Below are positions 43,922 through 52,789 of a DNA stretch of 64,000 nt, one piece after another. The position numbers were made by a program, and so were the translations under genes. This stretch comes from Marinomonas shanghaiensis (GTDB lineage: Bacteria; Pseudomonadota; Gammaproteobacteria; Pseudomonadales; Marinomonadaceae): contig NZ_QGOK01000005.1 in the NCBI RefSeq assembly GCF_003259175.1, forward strand, positions 62,001-126,000. Reading direction: 5' to 3'. Within the stretch, counting starts at the first letter, position 1, and each line of letters opens with the position of its first letter. Under the pieces are notes generated by a model, which was not told the origin of the DNA, made no database searches, and saw nothing but the letters and a program-made list of their open reading frames with translations.

Positions 43922-44809
43922 TTAATGAGTAAACTTATGTTGGATGTTATCCAGTAACCAGCGAATTAATGGGTCATGTTTTGCGCCTGGGTGATAGGCT
44001 GCTACGACTTGATAACCCGGTGGGTATTTTTCCAATGTAAGCTCAACTAGTCCATCGCACGGCAGTAGTCTCGAAGGGATGAACCCTACCATGTTTGACT
44101 GCTTTAAGGTCTCTTTCGCCATATGAAAGGACGGGGCAGATACGGCGACATGACGTGGAAATCCTTGTTGTTCAAACCAAGTATCGGCAGAGCCTATAAA
44201 GCTGCCAACGCCAGGTGAAACGATAACGAAGTCGTGTTTGATTAATTGTCCTAGCGATAAGCTATGTGTGCGTTCAATGGCTGTATTCGCTGTTACGCAT
44301 GAGTATTTCTCGGTAAATAACGGCGTTGAAATCAATCCTTCGGGAGCATAGGCGCTGGTGGTAAAAACAATATCTATTGAGCCTTGATGAATTTTTTTGG
44401 TTAGATGAGCGTGTTCGATATTGGTAACGATCACTTTAACTTTTGGAGCGTACCGTCTCAGTTCTCTAATTAGCTCGGTGACGATCACTTCTTGGGTGTA
44501 GTCTGTTGCACAGATAACCAGTGTTCTTTCTACTTCCAGTGGTGAAAACGTATTTGCCAGAGGGATGTTATTTATCTGGATTAATATTTTTTCGATGTGT
44601 TGCTCAATCTCTTTGGCGTAGGATGTTGGAATCATTCCGTGGCCTGTTCTAACAAAGAGTTGATCACCAAGAATAGTTCTTATCTTTTTAAGCTGAAGAC
44701 TGATAGCCTGTTGAGAAACACTGAGATGTTCTGCCGCTGCTGAAATATTGCCGAACTGATAAAGAGCGCTTAATGTTCTAAGATGATTTATTTCAAGTTT
44801 ATCTATCAT
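43922..44809 (-). CDS. LysR-type transcriptional regulator
   Basis: 295 residues from ATG 44809 (MIDKLEINHLRTLSALYQFG); the longer frame to 44965 would overlap the divergent lipoprotein gene. Helix-turn-helix NISAAAEHLSVSQQAISLQL and LKKIRTILGDQLFVRTGHG. Targets unknown; the RidA gene next door on the same strand and the divergent lipoprotein are candidates. Confidence 0.88.
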   Translation of the reverse strand: MIDKLEINHLRTLSALYQFGNISAAAEHLSVSQQAISLQLKKIRTILGDQLFVRTGHGMIPTSYAKEIEQHIEKILIQINNIPLANTFSPLEVERTLVICATDYTQEVIVTELIRELRRYAPKVKVIVTNIEHAHLTKKIHQGSIDIVFTTSAYAPEGLISTPLFTEKYSCVTANTAIERTHSLSLGQLIKHDFVIVSPGVGSFIGSADTWFEQQGFPRHVAVSAPSFHMAKETLKQSNMVGFIPSRLLPCDGLVELTLEKYPPGYQVVAAYHPGAKHDPLIRWLLDNIQHKFTH

Positions 44810-44919
44810 GCGCGTCTCGTTGGCTATTAGTGGTCTAGATGAAGCATTGATGTTATTAATAGTCGTTAAATGATCGTTTTCAATGCTCTTTCTATTTGAA
44901 TTGCTCTGGAGTGAATAGC

Positions 44920-45444
44920 ATGTTGCGTCAATGTTTTTTATGGAGTGTGTTGTTATTGTCTGCATGCAGTAGCCGACCTGCTATGGACGTTGCGCCGACA
45001 CAAGTTCAGTCGGTGTCGTTTCCCGTATTACGAGCATGGCATGAGGGCAAAGAGGTTCTTTATATTACGACCGATGTGTCCGATCAAGCGGTAGCAAAAG
45101 CAAAAAATGCGAATTATGCCCCTCGGTTGCGAAATACGATACCTCAGTATCCTAAACCACCCCAAGTAAAAACCGCGTTAGAGCGTGTCTATTCCTTCCC
45201 AAACAAAGAACAAGTCCGCACGATTTTTGCCTCAGTACCTGAGCCATTGGGGTATGCGAGCGAAAGTACGCATTATTCGCCACTTTGGTTGATGTATGTT
45301 GTTGTTTGGAAAGACCCAAGTAAGGCCACAGAGTTGACCTCAGAAGAGGCCGTTTTAACAGCAGAAGAGCAGGGTTTGGTGACCATTGAACGAACCGATA
45401 TTGTGCTCAATTGCCCTGTCATTCCGTTTCCTCTTATTGATTAG
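44920..45444 (+). CDS. Predicted lipoprotein of unknown function
   Basis: 174 residues from ATG 44920 with GGAG about ten bases upstream. Signal peptide MLRQCFLWSVLLLSAC with lipobox LSAC. The mature part has no domain I recognise; it is mixed polar sequence ending in NCPVIPFPLID. Confidence 0.7.
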   Translation: MLRQCFLWSVLLLSACSSRPAMDVAPTQVQSVSFPVLRAWHEGKEVLYITTDVSDQAVAKAKNANYAPRLRNTIPQYPKPPQVKTALERVYSFPNKEQVRTIFASVPEPLGYASESTHYSPLWLMYVVVWKDPSKATELTSEEAVLTAEEQGLVTIERTDIVLNCPVIPFPLID

Positions 45445-45454
45445 CGCCCGATAA

Positions 45455-45480
45455 AATAACGCGCTACTTAGGGCGTTATT
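45455..45480 (+). terminator. Hairpin after the lipoprotein gene
   Basis: AATAACGC (45455-45462) and GCGTTATT (45473-45480), 10 bases past the stop. Short T-run only. Confidence 0.55.
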
Positions 45481-45548
45481 ATCTTCCAGCAGCCTCTCTT
45501 ATTCTTGATTGAAAACGCCTATCCCAGAAGCGTGTTTATTTTCCATGT

Positions 45549-45563
45549 ATGAATTATATTCAT
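45549..45563. promoter_or_regulatory. MetR-type box upstream of mesX
   Basis: ATGAAT-TAT-ATTCAT, a perfect palindrome containing TGAA-N5-TTCA, the MetR consensus. It lies 156 bases before the mesX start, in front of a methionine synthase operon, which is where MetR would be expected. Confidence 0.65.
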
Positions 45564-45659
45564 GACAATATAGTTTAATTCATTTTTGTTCATGTTTATG
45601 GTCGAGTATAAAGGTACTCACATAGTCACTAGGCCGATCGCCGCCAATCGAAAACGGAA

Positions 45660-45706
45660 AAGTGAAAATAAGGAATAGCATCCTATTTTCACTTTAGAAA
45701 ATAGGA
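45660..45706 (+). promoter_or_regulatory. mesX leader with two mutually exclusive stems
   Basis: TCCTATTTTC (45681-45690) is the perfect complement of GAAAATAGGA (45697-45706), which contains the Shine-Dalgarno sequence of mesX. The same TCCTATTTTCACTT can instead pair with AAGTGAAAATAAGGA (45660-45674) through 14 base pairs with one bulged A. The first fold hides the ribosome site, the second frees it. Resembles no riboswitch class I know. Confidence 0.5.
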
Positions 45707-45718
45707 GACCTGATCACC

Positions 45719-46693
45719 ATGAACAATGATTTTGCCTTTAGCATTAAGCGTATTTGCTTCGATGAAAGCTATCGCCCTTCAGACAACACTCGCATCACAA
45801 CGAATTTTGCAAATTTAGCGAGAGGAGAAAGACGACAAGAAAATATACGCGACGCATTGGGGATGATGAACAACCGTTTTAACGCCTTGGCGCATTGGGA
45901 TAACCCCAACGGGGATCGTTATTCTGTTGAGCTTGAGATTATTTCTGTCGATGTGGATGTGGAAGGAAAGGGGCACTTCTTCCCAACGATTGAGATGCTG
46001 AAAACCACTATTCTTGATCGCCAAGCGGGGCAGCATATTGAGGGTATTGTAGGAAACAATTTCTCTTCTTATGTCCGCGATTATGACTTTAGCGTCGTAC
46101 TGCCAAACCATAACAAAGGCCAAACGGAATTTAGCATTCCAGATAACTTTGGTGACCTGCATGGGAAGCTCTTTAAAAGCGTTGTGACATCGGACCGCTT
46201 TAAAGAAAGCTTTACCAAGCCGCCAGTCATCTGTCTGAGTGTTTCAGAGACTAAAACTTACCTGCGCACAGGAAATCAACATCCAGTATTAGGCGTTGAA
46301 TATCAGCCAAATGGTACTTCTTTGACTGAGCAATATTTTCAGAAAATGGGCTTACAGGTTCGCTATTTTATGCCTGCCAACAGTGCGGCACCCTTAGCGT
46401 TTTATTTTGTGGGGGATTTGCTGAACGATTACAGCAATCTTGAGCTGATTGGCACCATCAGCACAATGGAGACCTTCCAGAAAATCTACCGACCAGAGAT
46501 TTACAACGCCAATGCGGTTGCTGGAAAGCGTTATCAACCGAACTTAAAAAACTCGGATTATTCTCTCACGCACATTGTTTATGACCGTGAAGAGCGTAGT
46601 CAATTGGCGAGTAAGCAAGGCAAATATGCAGAGCAGCACTTTATAAAACCCTACCAAAGGGTACTTGAGCAATGGCCTGCTTATTGCGCATAA
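45719..46693 (+). CDS. mesX: MesX: DUF1852 partner of the MesD methionine synthase
   Basis: 324 residues of the DUF1852 family (opening FAFSIKRICFDESYRPSDNT, later EFSIPDNFGDLHGKLF and TYLRTGNQHPVLGVEYQPNG). DUF1852 proteins occur beside MesD-type methionine synthases and are required for their folate-independent methionine formation. It precedes mesD by 57 bases. AGGAG lies 11 bases before the ATG and can be masked by the leader stem. Confidence 0.87.
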   Translation: MNNDFAFSIKRICFDESYRPSDNTRITTNFANLARGERRQENIRDALGMMNNRFNALAHWDNPNGDRYSVELEIISVDVDVEGKGHFFPTIEMLKTTILDRQAGQHIEGIVGNNFSSYVRDYDFSVVLPNHNKGQTEFSIPDNFGDLHGKLFKSVVTSDRFKESFTKPPVICLSVSETKTYLRTGNQHPVLGVEYQPNGTSLTEQYFQKMGLQVRYFMPANSAAPLAFYFVGDLLNDYSNLELIGTISTMETFQKIYRPEIYNANAVAGKRYQPNLKNSDYSLTHIVYDREERSQLASKQGKYAEQHFIKPYQRVLEQWPAYCA

Positions 46694-46750
46694 ACGCGAT
46701 TTTTGATGATTATTTTCCAACATGAAATTGAATAGACGGCCCTCTTTATT

Positions 46751-47818
46751 ATGAAAACAGACAGTAAAAAAACAGTGACTAAAAACACCCTCCTGCCCAC
46801 GTCAACGGCAGGCAGCTTGCCTAAACCCACCTGGCTTGCTGAGCCAGAAACCCTCTGGTCTCCTTGGAAATTGCAAGGCGATCAATTACTTGATGGTAAA
46901 CAGGATGCACTGCGTATCTCGTTACAAGAGCAACAGCAAGCGGGGATTGATATTGTCAGTGACGGCGAACAAACACGCCAACATTTCGTTACCACCTTTA
47001 TTGAACATCTTAGTGGCGTGGATTTTGAGAACCGTCAGACGGTAAGAATTCGTGATCGCTATGATGCGAGCGTTCCTACTGTCGTTGGCCCGGTTAGCCG
47101 CATCAAGCCCGTTTTTGTTGAGGACGCTAAATTTTTACGTCAGCAAACCAAGCAACCGATTAAGTGGGCGTTGCCTGGGCCAATGACCATGATTGATACA
47201 CTGTATGATGACCACTATAAAAGCCGCGAAAAGCTTGCTTGGGAATTTGCCAAAATTCTCAACCAAGAAGCCAAAGAGCTAGAAGCGGCGGGTGTGGATA
47301 TCATTCAATTTGATGAGCCTGCGTTTAATGTGTTTTTTGATGAGGTCAATGAATGGGGCATTGCTTGTCTAGAAAGAGCTATTGAAGGCCTGAAATGCGA
47401 AACCGCAGTACATATTTGTTACGGCTACGGCATCAAAGCCAACACGGATTGGAAAAAGACGCTTGGGTCTGAATGGCGACAATATGAAGAAGCCTTTCCT
47501 AAGCTAAAAAAGTCCAATATCGATATTATTTCTCTGGAATGCCATAACTCGCATGTTCCAATGGAGTTGCTCGAGCTGATTCGCGGGAAAAAAGTCATGG
47601 TTGGCGCAATCGATGTGGCAAACCATACCATAGAGACACCAGAAGAAGTGGCTAATACTCTGCGAAAAGCCCTGCAGTTTGTCGATGCCGATAAGCTTTA
47701 TCCTTGTACTAACTGTGGCATGGCGCCGCTGCCTCGCACTGTGGCAAGAGGCAAGCTACATGCCTTAACGGCAGGTGCAGACATCATTCGAAAAGAGTTA
47801 GCGAATTTGTCTCAATAG
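46751..47818 (+). CDS. mesD: MesD: folate-independent methionine synthase (MetE C-terminal-like)
   Basis: 355 residues, the length of the MetE catalytic half without the N-terminal folate-positioning half. LPTSTAGSLPKPTW start, the VSDGEQTRQHF, KWALPGPMTMIDTLYD, DIIQFDEPAFNVFFDE and ISLECHNSH segments, and CTNCGMAPLPR; the His and Cys of ECHNSH and the late CTNC supply zinc ligands. The methyl donor of MesD enzymes is not methyl-tetrahydrofolate. Follows mesX, ends in a strong terminator. Confidence 0.87.
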   Translation: MKTDSKKTVTKNTLLPTSTAGSLPKPTWLAEPETLWSPWKLQGDQLLDGKQDALRISLQEQQQAGIDIVSDGEQTRQHFVTTFIEHLSGVDFENRQTVRIRDRYDASVPTVVGPVSRIKPVFVEDAKFLRQQTKQPIKWALPGPMTMIDTLYDDHYKSREKLAWEFAKILNQEAKELEAAGVDIIQFDEPAFNVFFDEVNEWGIACLERAIEGLKCETAVHICYGYGIKANTDWKKTLGSEWRQYEEAFPKLKKSNIDIISLECHNSHVPMELLELIRGKKVMVGAIDVANHTIETPEEVANTLRKALQFVDADKLYPCTNCGMAPLPRTVARGKLHALTAGADIIRKELANLSQ

Positions 47819-47822
47819 ATAA

Positions 47823-47863
47823 AAAAATCCCGTTTCGAGTTCATGCATCGAAACGGGATTTTT
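47823..47863. terminator. Terminator of mesXD
   Basis: AAAAATCCCGTTTCGA / TCGAAACGGGATTTTT, a perfect 16-base stem (47823-47838, 47848-47863) with T-run on the plus strand and A-run that serves the convergent peptidase gene. Confidence 0.87.
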
Positions 47864-47903
47864 ATGTGTTGCTGGTCATAGAAATTAATAGAGGTTGGCG
47901 AAT

Positions 47904-48953
47904 CTAAATATTCGATACGACCTTTAACATATCAAGAAACGCATCCACGGATTCCACTGCTGCCGATTCATGCATGGTGTGGTAACCAATGGTTGGGATT
48001 TGAATCGTTGTGCCATCTACTAAACCATTTGATGCCGCGATAATACGACCTAATTCCGTACTACCAAGAGAGCTAGGCGGCAAACCTTGTTCAGCACGTT
48101 TGGCATTTTCTTTTTCCACGTAGCGGTTTTTATACAAATAACTGATGTTGTTTTTTACACACAGCTCTTCGAGCAATTGGGTGCTGTCTTGGTTAAACGT
48201 CGCATTGGCGTCTTTTTCCCTGAGTACCAGAAGCTGTTCATTGGCGGCTTCTACGTTGGGAAAAGGACTGGTATCAACCACAAACAAACGGTTGGTTGAA
48301 CCACCAAAGCGACGGAACCATTCCAGCAAATAGCGCCAGCTTTTCCCGGCTTCCTCTTGGGCGGTAAAAAAGGCCGTGCCTTTAAAACCATGATCAAAAA
48401 GATGCACCAAGGCCGCTGCTGAAATCACGTTATCGAGCTGGCCTTCTAAGCGATTGTCGACGATGTGTAATTGGTCTTTAAACGCGATTGGCGTTCCAGC
48501 GACAACACCTTCTAATCCTTCGGTTTCGAAAATTAGGTTGTTACGGAATTCACACACGTAAGAGCTTTTGATGGTGCCTTTGCCACGGTAAACGCCAGAC
48601 CAAGGCTCGTAAGCGTAGATTTCTTCATGGTTGAAGCGCTCTGTGACCTTGGTCATCAATTCTTCAGAAACCGAGTTGTTCAAAAGATCGGTGCGATTTG
48701 CCGACACAAACGCTGCGTATTGGAATTCATTTGGGCCAGTACACACTAAGCCATGACGATCTATATGCGCCGAAAACATGGTGCTAAACGGATCACTGCC
48801 TTGGGCAACCAACAAACCTTCGTACCAAGTGACATGGGCCCCTCGTTCTTCCAGCTCACGTTGTAACACGCGGAAAAATGAATGCTCTGCACCCACCACA
48901 CTTGGGGCGCGAATCAGCAGTTTCAGTACATCAATAAAATCATCACTAGGCAT
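47904..48953 (-). CDS. M42/M20-like metallo-aminopeptidase
   Basis: 349 residues from ATG 48953 (MPSDDFIDVLK); a TTG at 48968 is possible. Co-catalytic metal motifs: SAHIDRHG (His, Asp), EGQLDNVISA (Asp), FFTAQEEAGK (Glu-Glu), FVVDTSPF (Asp) and GYHTMHESA (His). Cytoplasmic; peptide or acyl-amino-acid hydrolase, exact substrate unknown. Confidence 0.82.
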   Translation of the reverse strand: MPSDDFIDVLKLLIRAPSVVGAEHSFFRVLQRELEERGAHVTWYEGLLVAQGSDPFSTMFSAHIDRHGLVCTGPNEFQYAAFVSANRTDLLNNSVSEELMTKVTERFNHEEIYAYEPWSGVYRGKGTIKSSYVCEFRNNLIFETEGLEGVVAGTPIAFKDQLHIVDNRLEGQLDNVISAAALVHLFDHGFKGTAFFTAQEEAGKSWRYLLEWFRRFGGSTNRLFVVDTSPFPNVEAANEQLLVLREKDANATFNQDSTQLLEELCVKNNISYLYKNRYVEKENAKRAEQGLPPSSLGSTELGRIIAASNGLVDGTTIQIPTIGYHTMHESAAVESVDAFLDMLKVVSNI

Positions 48954-49147
48954 GCAAATAAGTTCCAATAAAGGGGGAATAAATTGAAGCCTTGTTTATA
49001 AACTGAATTGGCGGTTTTACATAATGTTTTTTTGTGTAAATAGTACTAAATTCTTTCATAATGCTACAAAAACATCATCGAGTTCGTAGTAAATGTTCGT
49101 TACTCTTGTTGAGTCGTAATGGTGATATTTAAAGAAGGAGGCTGCGA

Positions 49148-50464
49148 ATGTTATTTGGTAATCAAAAATTATTAGCACGAATTACTGAGTTAGAAAATGA
49201 GCTTGCTTCCTTTCAGGAGATGCAGGCAGACGTTAGACAAGAGATGTTGTATCTCTCCATAACACCAGATGGAAAAATAATTGATACGAATGCGCTTTTT
49301 ATTAAATCCAGTGGCTTTGATAAAGAAGAGCTTATCGATAAAAACCTTAAAGACTTGATACTCAAGAAGTCTTTACAAAAAGACCATTGCCAAAAAATGC
49401 TGTCTGCTATTCGTGATAAAAAGCATTGGCATGGTGCTTTACAGATTGAAACCAAGCAGGGTAAAGAAGCGTGGTATCGCTCAATTCTTCAGCCGAGACA
49501 ACAATCTGAAGGTGGGCGAATCGTTCTGGAACTGTATTCAGCTGAACTGACTCGTACCATTTCCCAATCGAAAGAAGATGAAGACATGTTAGCCGCCTTG
49601 AATCGATCTACTGCGGTGATTGAGTTCACTTTAGACGGTATTATCTTGAATGCTAACGATAATTTTTTGAAAGGCATGGGTTATTCGAAGAATCAGATCA
49701 TTGGCAAACATCATAAAATATTTTGTGATCCCAAAGAAATTGAATCGCAAAAATACCAAGATTTTTGGCGACAACTTAGGTCAGGTAAATTTGTTTCTGA
49801 ACGTTTTAAACGTTTCGACAGCCGTGGAAATATTGTGTGGTTAGAAGCTTCTTATAACCCAATACATGATGAAAGCGGTGAGTTGTATAAAGTGGTGAAA
49901 TTTGCCACCGTTATTACTGAGCAAATGAACCGAGAGCTTGCAATATCTGAAACGTCATTGATTGCTTATGAGATCTCTAAAAAAAGCGATGCTGACGCGG
50001 TGGCAGGTAAAAAGGTGATCGAAGCAACGATTCAAACCATGGATGAACTTTCTGTACAGATGGGTGAGGCGAGTAAAGGTATCACGGATTTGAACACTCA
50101 GTCATTAAAAGTCGCCGCTTTAGTCGAAAGCATACGAGGTATTGCTGACCAAACGAATTTGCTTGCCTTAAACGCGGCAATAGAAGCCGCTCGTGCAGGC
50201 GAGCAAGGCCGAGGCTTCGCTGTGGTGGCCGATGAAGTGAGGCAGCTGGCTTCACGAACCAGCTCGGCGACAGAAGAGATTATTAAAGTGGTTGGAGATA
50301 ATAAAAATCTGACTGAAAAAGCCGTCGCGTTAATAGCGCAAAGTATGGAAAAAGCCGATAAAGCACTCGACCTTTCTACTGAAGCAGGGCATGTGATGAA
50401 TGATATCCAAACTGGCGCAAGACAAGTGGTTGATGCTGTGAGTCAATTTAATAACAGTTTATAA
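49148..50464 (+). CDS. Soluble PAS-PAS chemoreceptor (BdlA-like)
   Basis: 438 residues and no membrane segment. PAS domains at about 40-145 and 155-265 ([20 protein letters not shown] and [20 protein letters not shown]), then a short methyl-accepting signalling domain with the conserved tip [20 protein letters not shown]. The architecture and length are those of BdlA of Pseudomonas, which links redox or nutrient cues to biofilm dispersal; Aer-like energy taxis is the alternative. AGAAGGAGGC precedes the ATG. Confidence 0.88.
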   Translation: MLFGNQKLLARITELENELASFQEMQADVRQEMLYLSITPDGKIIDTNALFIKSSGFDKEELIDKNLKDLILKKSLQKDHCQKMLSAIRDKKHWHGALQIETKQGKEAWYRSILQPRQQSEGGRIVLELYSAELTRTISQSKEDEDMLAALNRSTAVIEFTLDGIILNANDNFLKGMGYSKNQIIGKHHKIFCDPKEIESQKYQDFWRQLRSGKFVSERFKRFDSRGNIVWLEASYNPIHDESGELYKVVKFATVITEQMNRELAISETSLIAYEISKKSDADAVAGKKVIEATIQTMDELSVQMGEASKGITDLNTQSLKVAALVESIRGIADQTNLLALNAAIEAARAGEQGRGFAVVADEVRQLASRTSSATEEIIKVVGDNKNLTEKAVALIAQSMEKADKALDLSTEAGHVMNDIQTGARQVVDAVSQFNNSL

Positions 50465-50529
50465 GACGTTAAACCCTCCAAACGACTTTTACCGTTAGAG
50501 GGTTACTTGACCTCTTCAAATGACGTTGG

Positions 50530-51648
50530 CTAGAACAACGCCATTTGGTCGCCTTCTTTCGGTGGAATGGCAAAGTGACGACAATCGAGATAGCTCAGGC
50601 GATTGTCGTTCAATCCATGTTTGCGTCGCGCTACGTGAAAACGTTGGTTAATCAAATCTGCAAAGATACCTTCACCTGTCATACGTTTGCCAAATCGACT
50701 GTCGTAAAGTTTACCACCACGCATGTCCATGATGCGCTGCAAAACGTGTTCTGCTCTGTCTGGATAATGCTGGTGAAGCCAATCACTAAACAAAGGCGCC
50801 ACCTCGTGAGGCAAACGCAACATGATGTAGTTGATGGATTGCGCGCCAATCTTCGCGCAAGCCGCGACAATGTCTTCTAACTCATTATCATTAATAAAAG
50901 GAATCACCGGCGCGACCAAAACCGATACCGGAACCCCAGCGTCACGTAAGGTTTTAATGACCTGCAAGCGTGTTTTTCCAGACGCTGTTCTGGGCTCCAA
51001 AATACGCTTTAAATCGTTATTGAGCGTGGTCACACTGATCGCCACATGAATGAGCTTTTTCTCTGCCATTTGCGTCAGCAAATCTAAATCTCTGAGTATC
51101 AGTGTGCTTTTGGTTATTAGCGAGATGGGCTGATGATGCGCCAAGGCGACTTCCAGTAATTGCCGAGTGATCTTGAGCTGTTTTTCAATGGGTTGATAGG
51201 CATCGGTATTGATGCCTAATGCAATGGGTTCACAGCGATAATTCGGATGCGCCAGTTCTTCTTCAAATAAAAACGGAGCGTTCGCTTTCGCGACCAGCTT
51301 GGTTTCAAAATCCAACCCTGGTGACAAATCTAAATAGGCATGAGTCGGACGAGCAAAGCAATACACACAACCATGCTCACAGCCTTTATAAGGATTCACC
51401 GACAGACGAAAAGGAATATCAGGCGACGAATTGCGACTGATAATGCTTTTGGCGTGTTCATAGCGGACTTCTGTCTTGGGCGAGGACGTTTCCAGCAAAG
51501 CAATGGCTTCGTCGTTTTCATCGACTTCCACCAGCGTAATCGCAAAACGTCCCGCCATATTATTAGCGGTACCACGTCCCTTGATAGGGTGATTGAAAGA
51601 AGAGGTATTGCCCTTTTTATCGCTGTTATTGGTAAAAGAAGCCGACAT
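50530..51648 (-). CDS. PA0069/SplB-like radical SAM protein
   Basis: 372 residues from ATG 51648 (MSASFTNNSDKKGN), with AGGTG about ten bases upstream. The 4Fe-4S motif CEHGCVYC (Cys90, 94, 97) is followed by ARPTHAYLDLSPGLDFETKL, typical of the spore-photoproduct-lyase-like PA0069/Rv2578c group. No function is established for this group. A LexA-type box lies 15 bases upstream of the start, which suggests DNA-damage induction. Confidence 0.85.
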   Translation of the reverse strand: MSASFTNNSDKKGNTSSFNHPIKGRGTANNMAGRFAITLVEVDENDEAIALLETSSPKTEVRYEHAKSIISRNSSPDIPFRLSVNPYKGCEHGCVYCFARPTHAYLDLSPGLDFETKLVAKANAPFLFEEELAHPNYRCEPIALGINTDAYQPIEKQLKITRQLLEVALAHHQPISLITKSTLILRDLDLLTQMAEKKLIHVAISVTTLNNDLKRILEPRTASGKTRLQVIKTLRDAGVPVSVLVAPVIPFINDNELEDIVAACAKIGAQSINYIMLRLPHEVAPLFSDWLHQHYPDRAEHVLQRIMDMRGGKLYDSRFGKRMTGEGIFADLINQRFHVARRKHGLNDNRLSYLDCRHFAIPPKEGDQMALF

Positions 51649-51662
51649 AAAAACACCTAAAA

Positions 51663-51682
51663 TACTGTACATATAACCAGTA
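51663..51682. promoter_or_regulatory. LexA (SOS) box upstream of the radical SAM gene
   Basis: TACTG-N10-CAGTA: the core CTG-N10-CAG is exact and the dyad extends to AATACTG / CAGTATT. The AT-rich spacer (TACATATAAC) also fits. It covers the region just before the start codon of the minus-strand gene, where a repressor would block transcription. Confidence 0.7.
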
Positions 51683-51730
51683 TTCTGGGTGTTGGATTTC
51701 AATAAAGCAAGCCTTCTTTTGTTCGCTTAT

Positions 51731-52789
51731 TTAGAGTGAGACGTTGCGCTTTTGTCGCATCAAAAAGACGAAGGCGATGCCACCAACGAGCCCTGTGATA
51801 ATCCCAATTGGCATGTCTTCGGGGGGAATAAGCACTCGCGAAGCAATGTCCGCAGTCACCAGAAAAAGGGCGCCCACTAAAGCAGATAAAGGCAAGACTT
51901 TGCGATAATCGCCACCCACCAACAAGCGCACGATATGCGGCACCATCAAGCCAACAAAGCCGATGACACCAGAAAAGGCGACGGCTGCGCCAGTCAGTAG
52001 CGCGCAGACAACAATCACAATCAGGCGGAATCGTTCGACAGGAACGCCCAAGGTGCTGGCGCTTTCATCCCCCAATGTCATGGCGTTTAGGTAACGAGCC
52101 TTGTAAATCAGATAGCCAGAGCCCAGTACTAAGGTCACCAGTGGAAACCAAAGTTGTCCCCACTGCGCCAGTCCTAAGCCGCCAAGCATCCAGAAAATCA
52201 CCGTGTGGGACGAGCGATGATCGCCCATAAAGATGAATAGATTCCCCAACGCCGTGAGTACAAAGGCCACAGCGACTCCAGCAAGAATCAAACGCCCTGC
52301 GCTGTGTGCCGAGGAAAAGTTCGCCACCGCTAAGACGAGAAACATGGCGAATAAAGCGCCAAGGAAAGCAAAGATAGGCACGGTCACGACGCCTAACACC
52401 ATGCCAGTATGCAGTAAGGCGATAATCGCCCCTAGAGCCGCGCCTGACGACACACCGAGTAAATGTGGATCCGCCAAAGGGTTTCGAGTAACCGATTGCA
52501 AAGCGGCTCCTACTATTGCCAAAGCGGCGCCGACCATGGCCGCGAGCAATGTTCTTGGCAAGCGTACTGACCAGATGATGTTTTCGCGTCCCGTTGACCA
52601 GTTAGGCAGCGTATTGGTGATCGACAGTTTATGGCCGATCACGCTCCATACGGTTGACTGGTTTATAGACACCGAGCCCACACCAATTGCCACGCCCATT
52701 AGTAACAGCAGCAAGAGGCTCAGCATAATGAACAGCGCAGGCAAGGGAACATGTCCCATGATGGTCAGCTTTGTGTGGTTAGATTTCAT
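51731..52789 (-). CDS. FecCD-type ABC transporter permease
   Basis: 352 residues, about ten helices, BtuC/FecCD family (VRLPRTLLAAMVGAALAIVG, NPLADPHLLGVSSGAALG, FSGVIGFVGLMVPHIVRLL). Forms the membrane part with the next two genes. Its start overlaps the binding-protein gene by ATGA. Confidence 0.92.
   Translation of the reverse strand: MKSNHTKLTIMGHVPLPALFIMLSLLLLLLMGVAIGVGSVSINQSTVWSVIGHKLSITNTLPNWSTGRENIIWSVRLPRTLLAAMVGAALAIVGAALQSVTRNPLADPHLLGVSSGAALGAIIALLHTGMVLGVVTVPIFAFLGALFAMFLVLAVANFSSAHSAGRLILAGVAVAFVLTALGNLFIFMGDHRSSHTVIFWMLGGLGLAQWGQLWFPLVTLVLGSGYLIYKARYLNAMTLGDESASTLGVPVERFRLIVIVVCALLTGAAVAFSGVIGFVGLMVPHIVRLLVGGDYRKVLPLSALVGALFLVTADIASRVLIPPEDMPIGIITGLVGGIAFVFLMRQKRNVSL

Noticed and set aside
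45660..45718. A SAM riboswitch before mesX
   Set aside because: The leader is too short and lacks the conserved cores of the known SAM classes; only the alternative stems described were seen.
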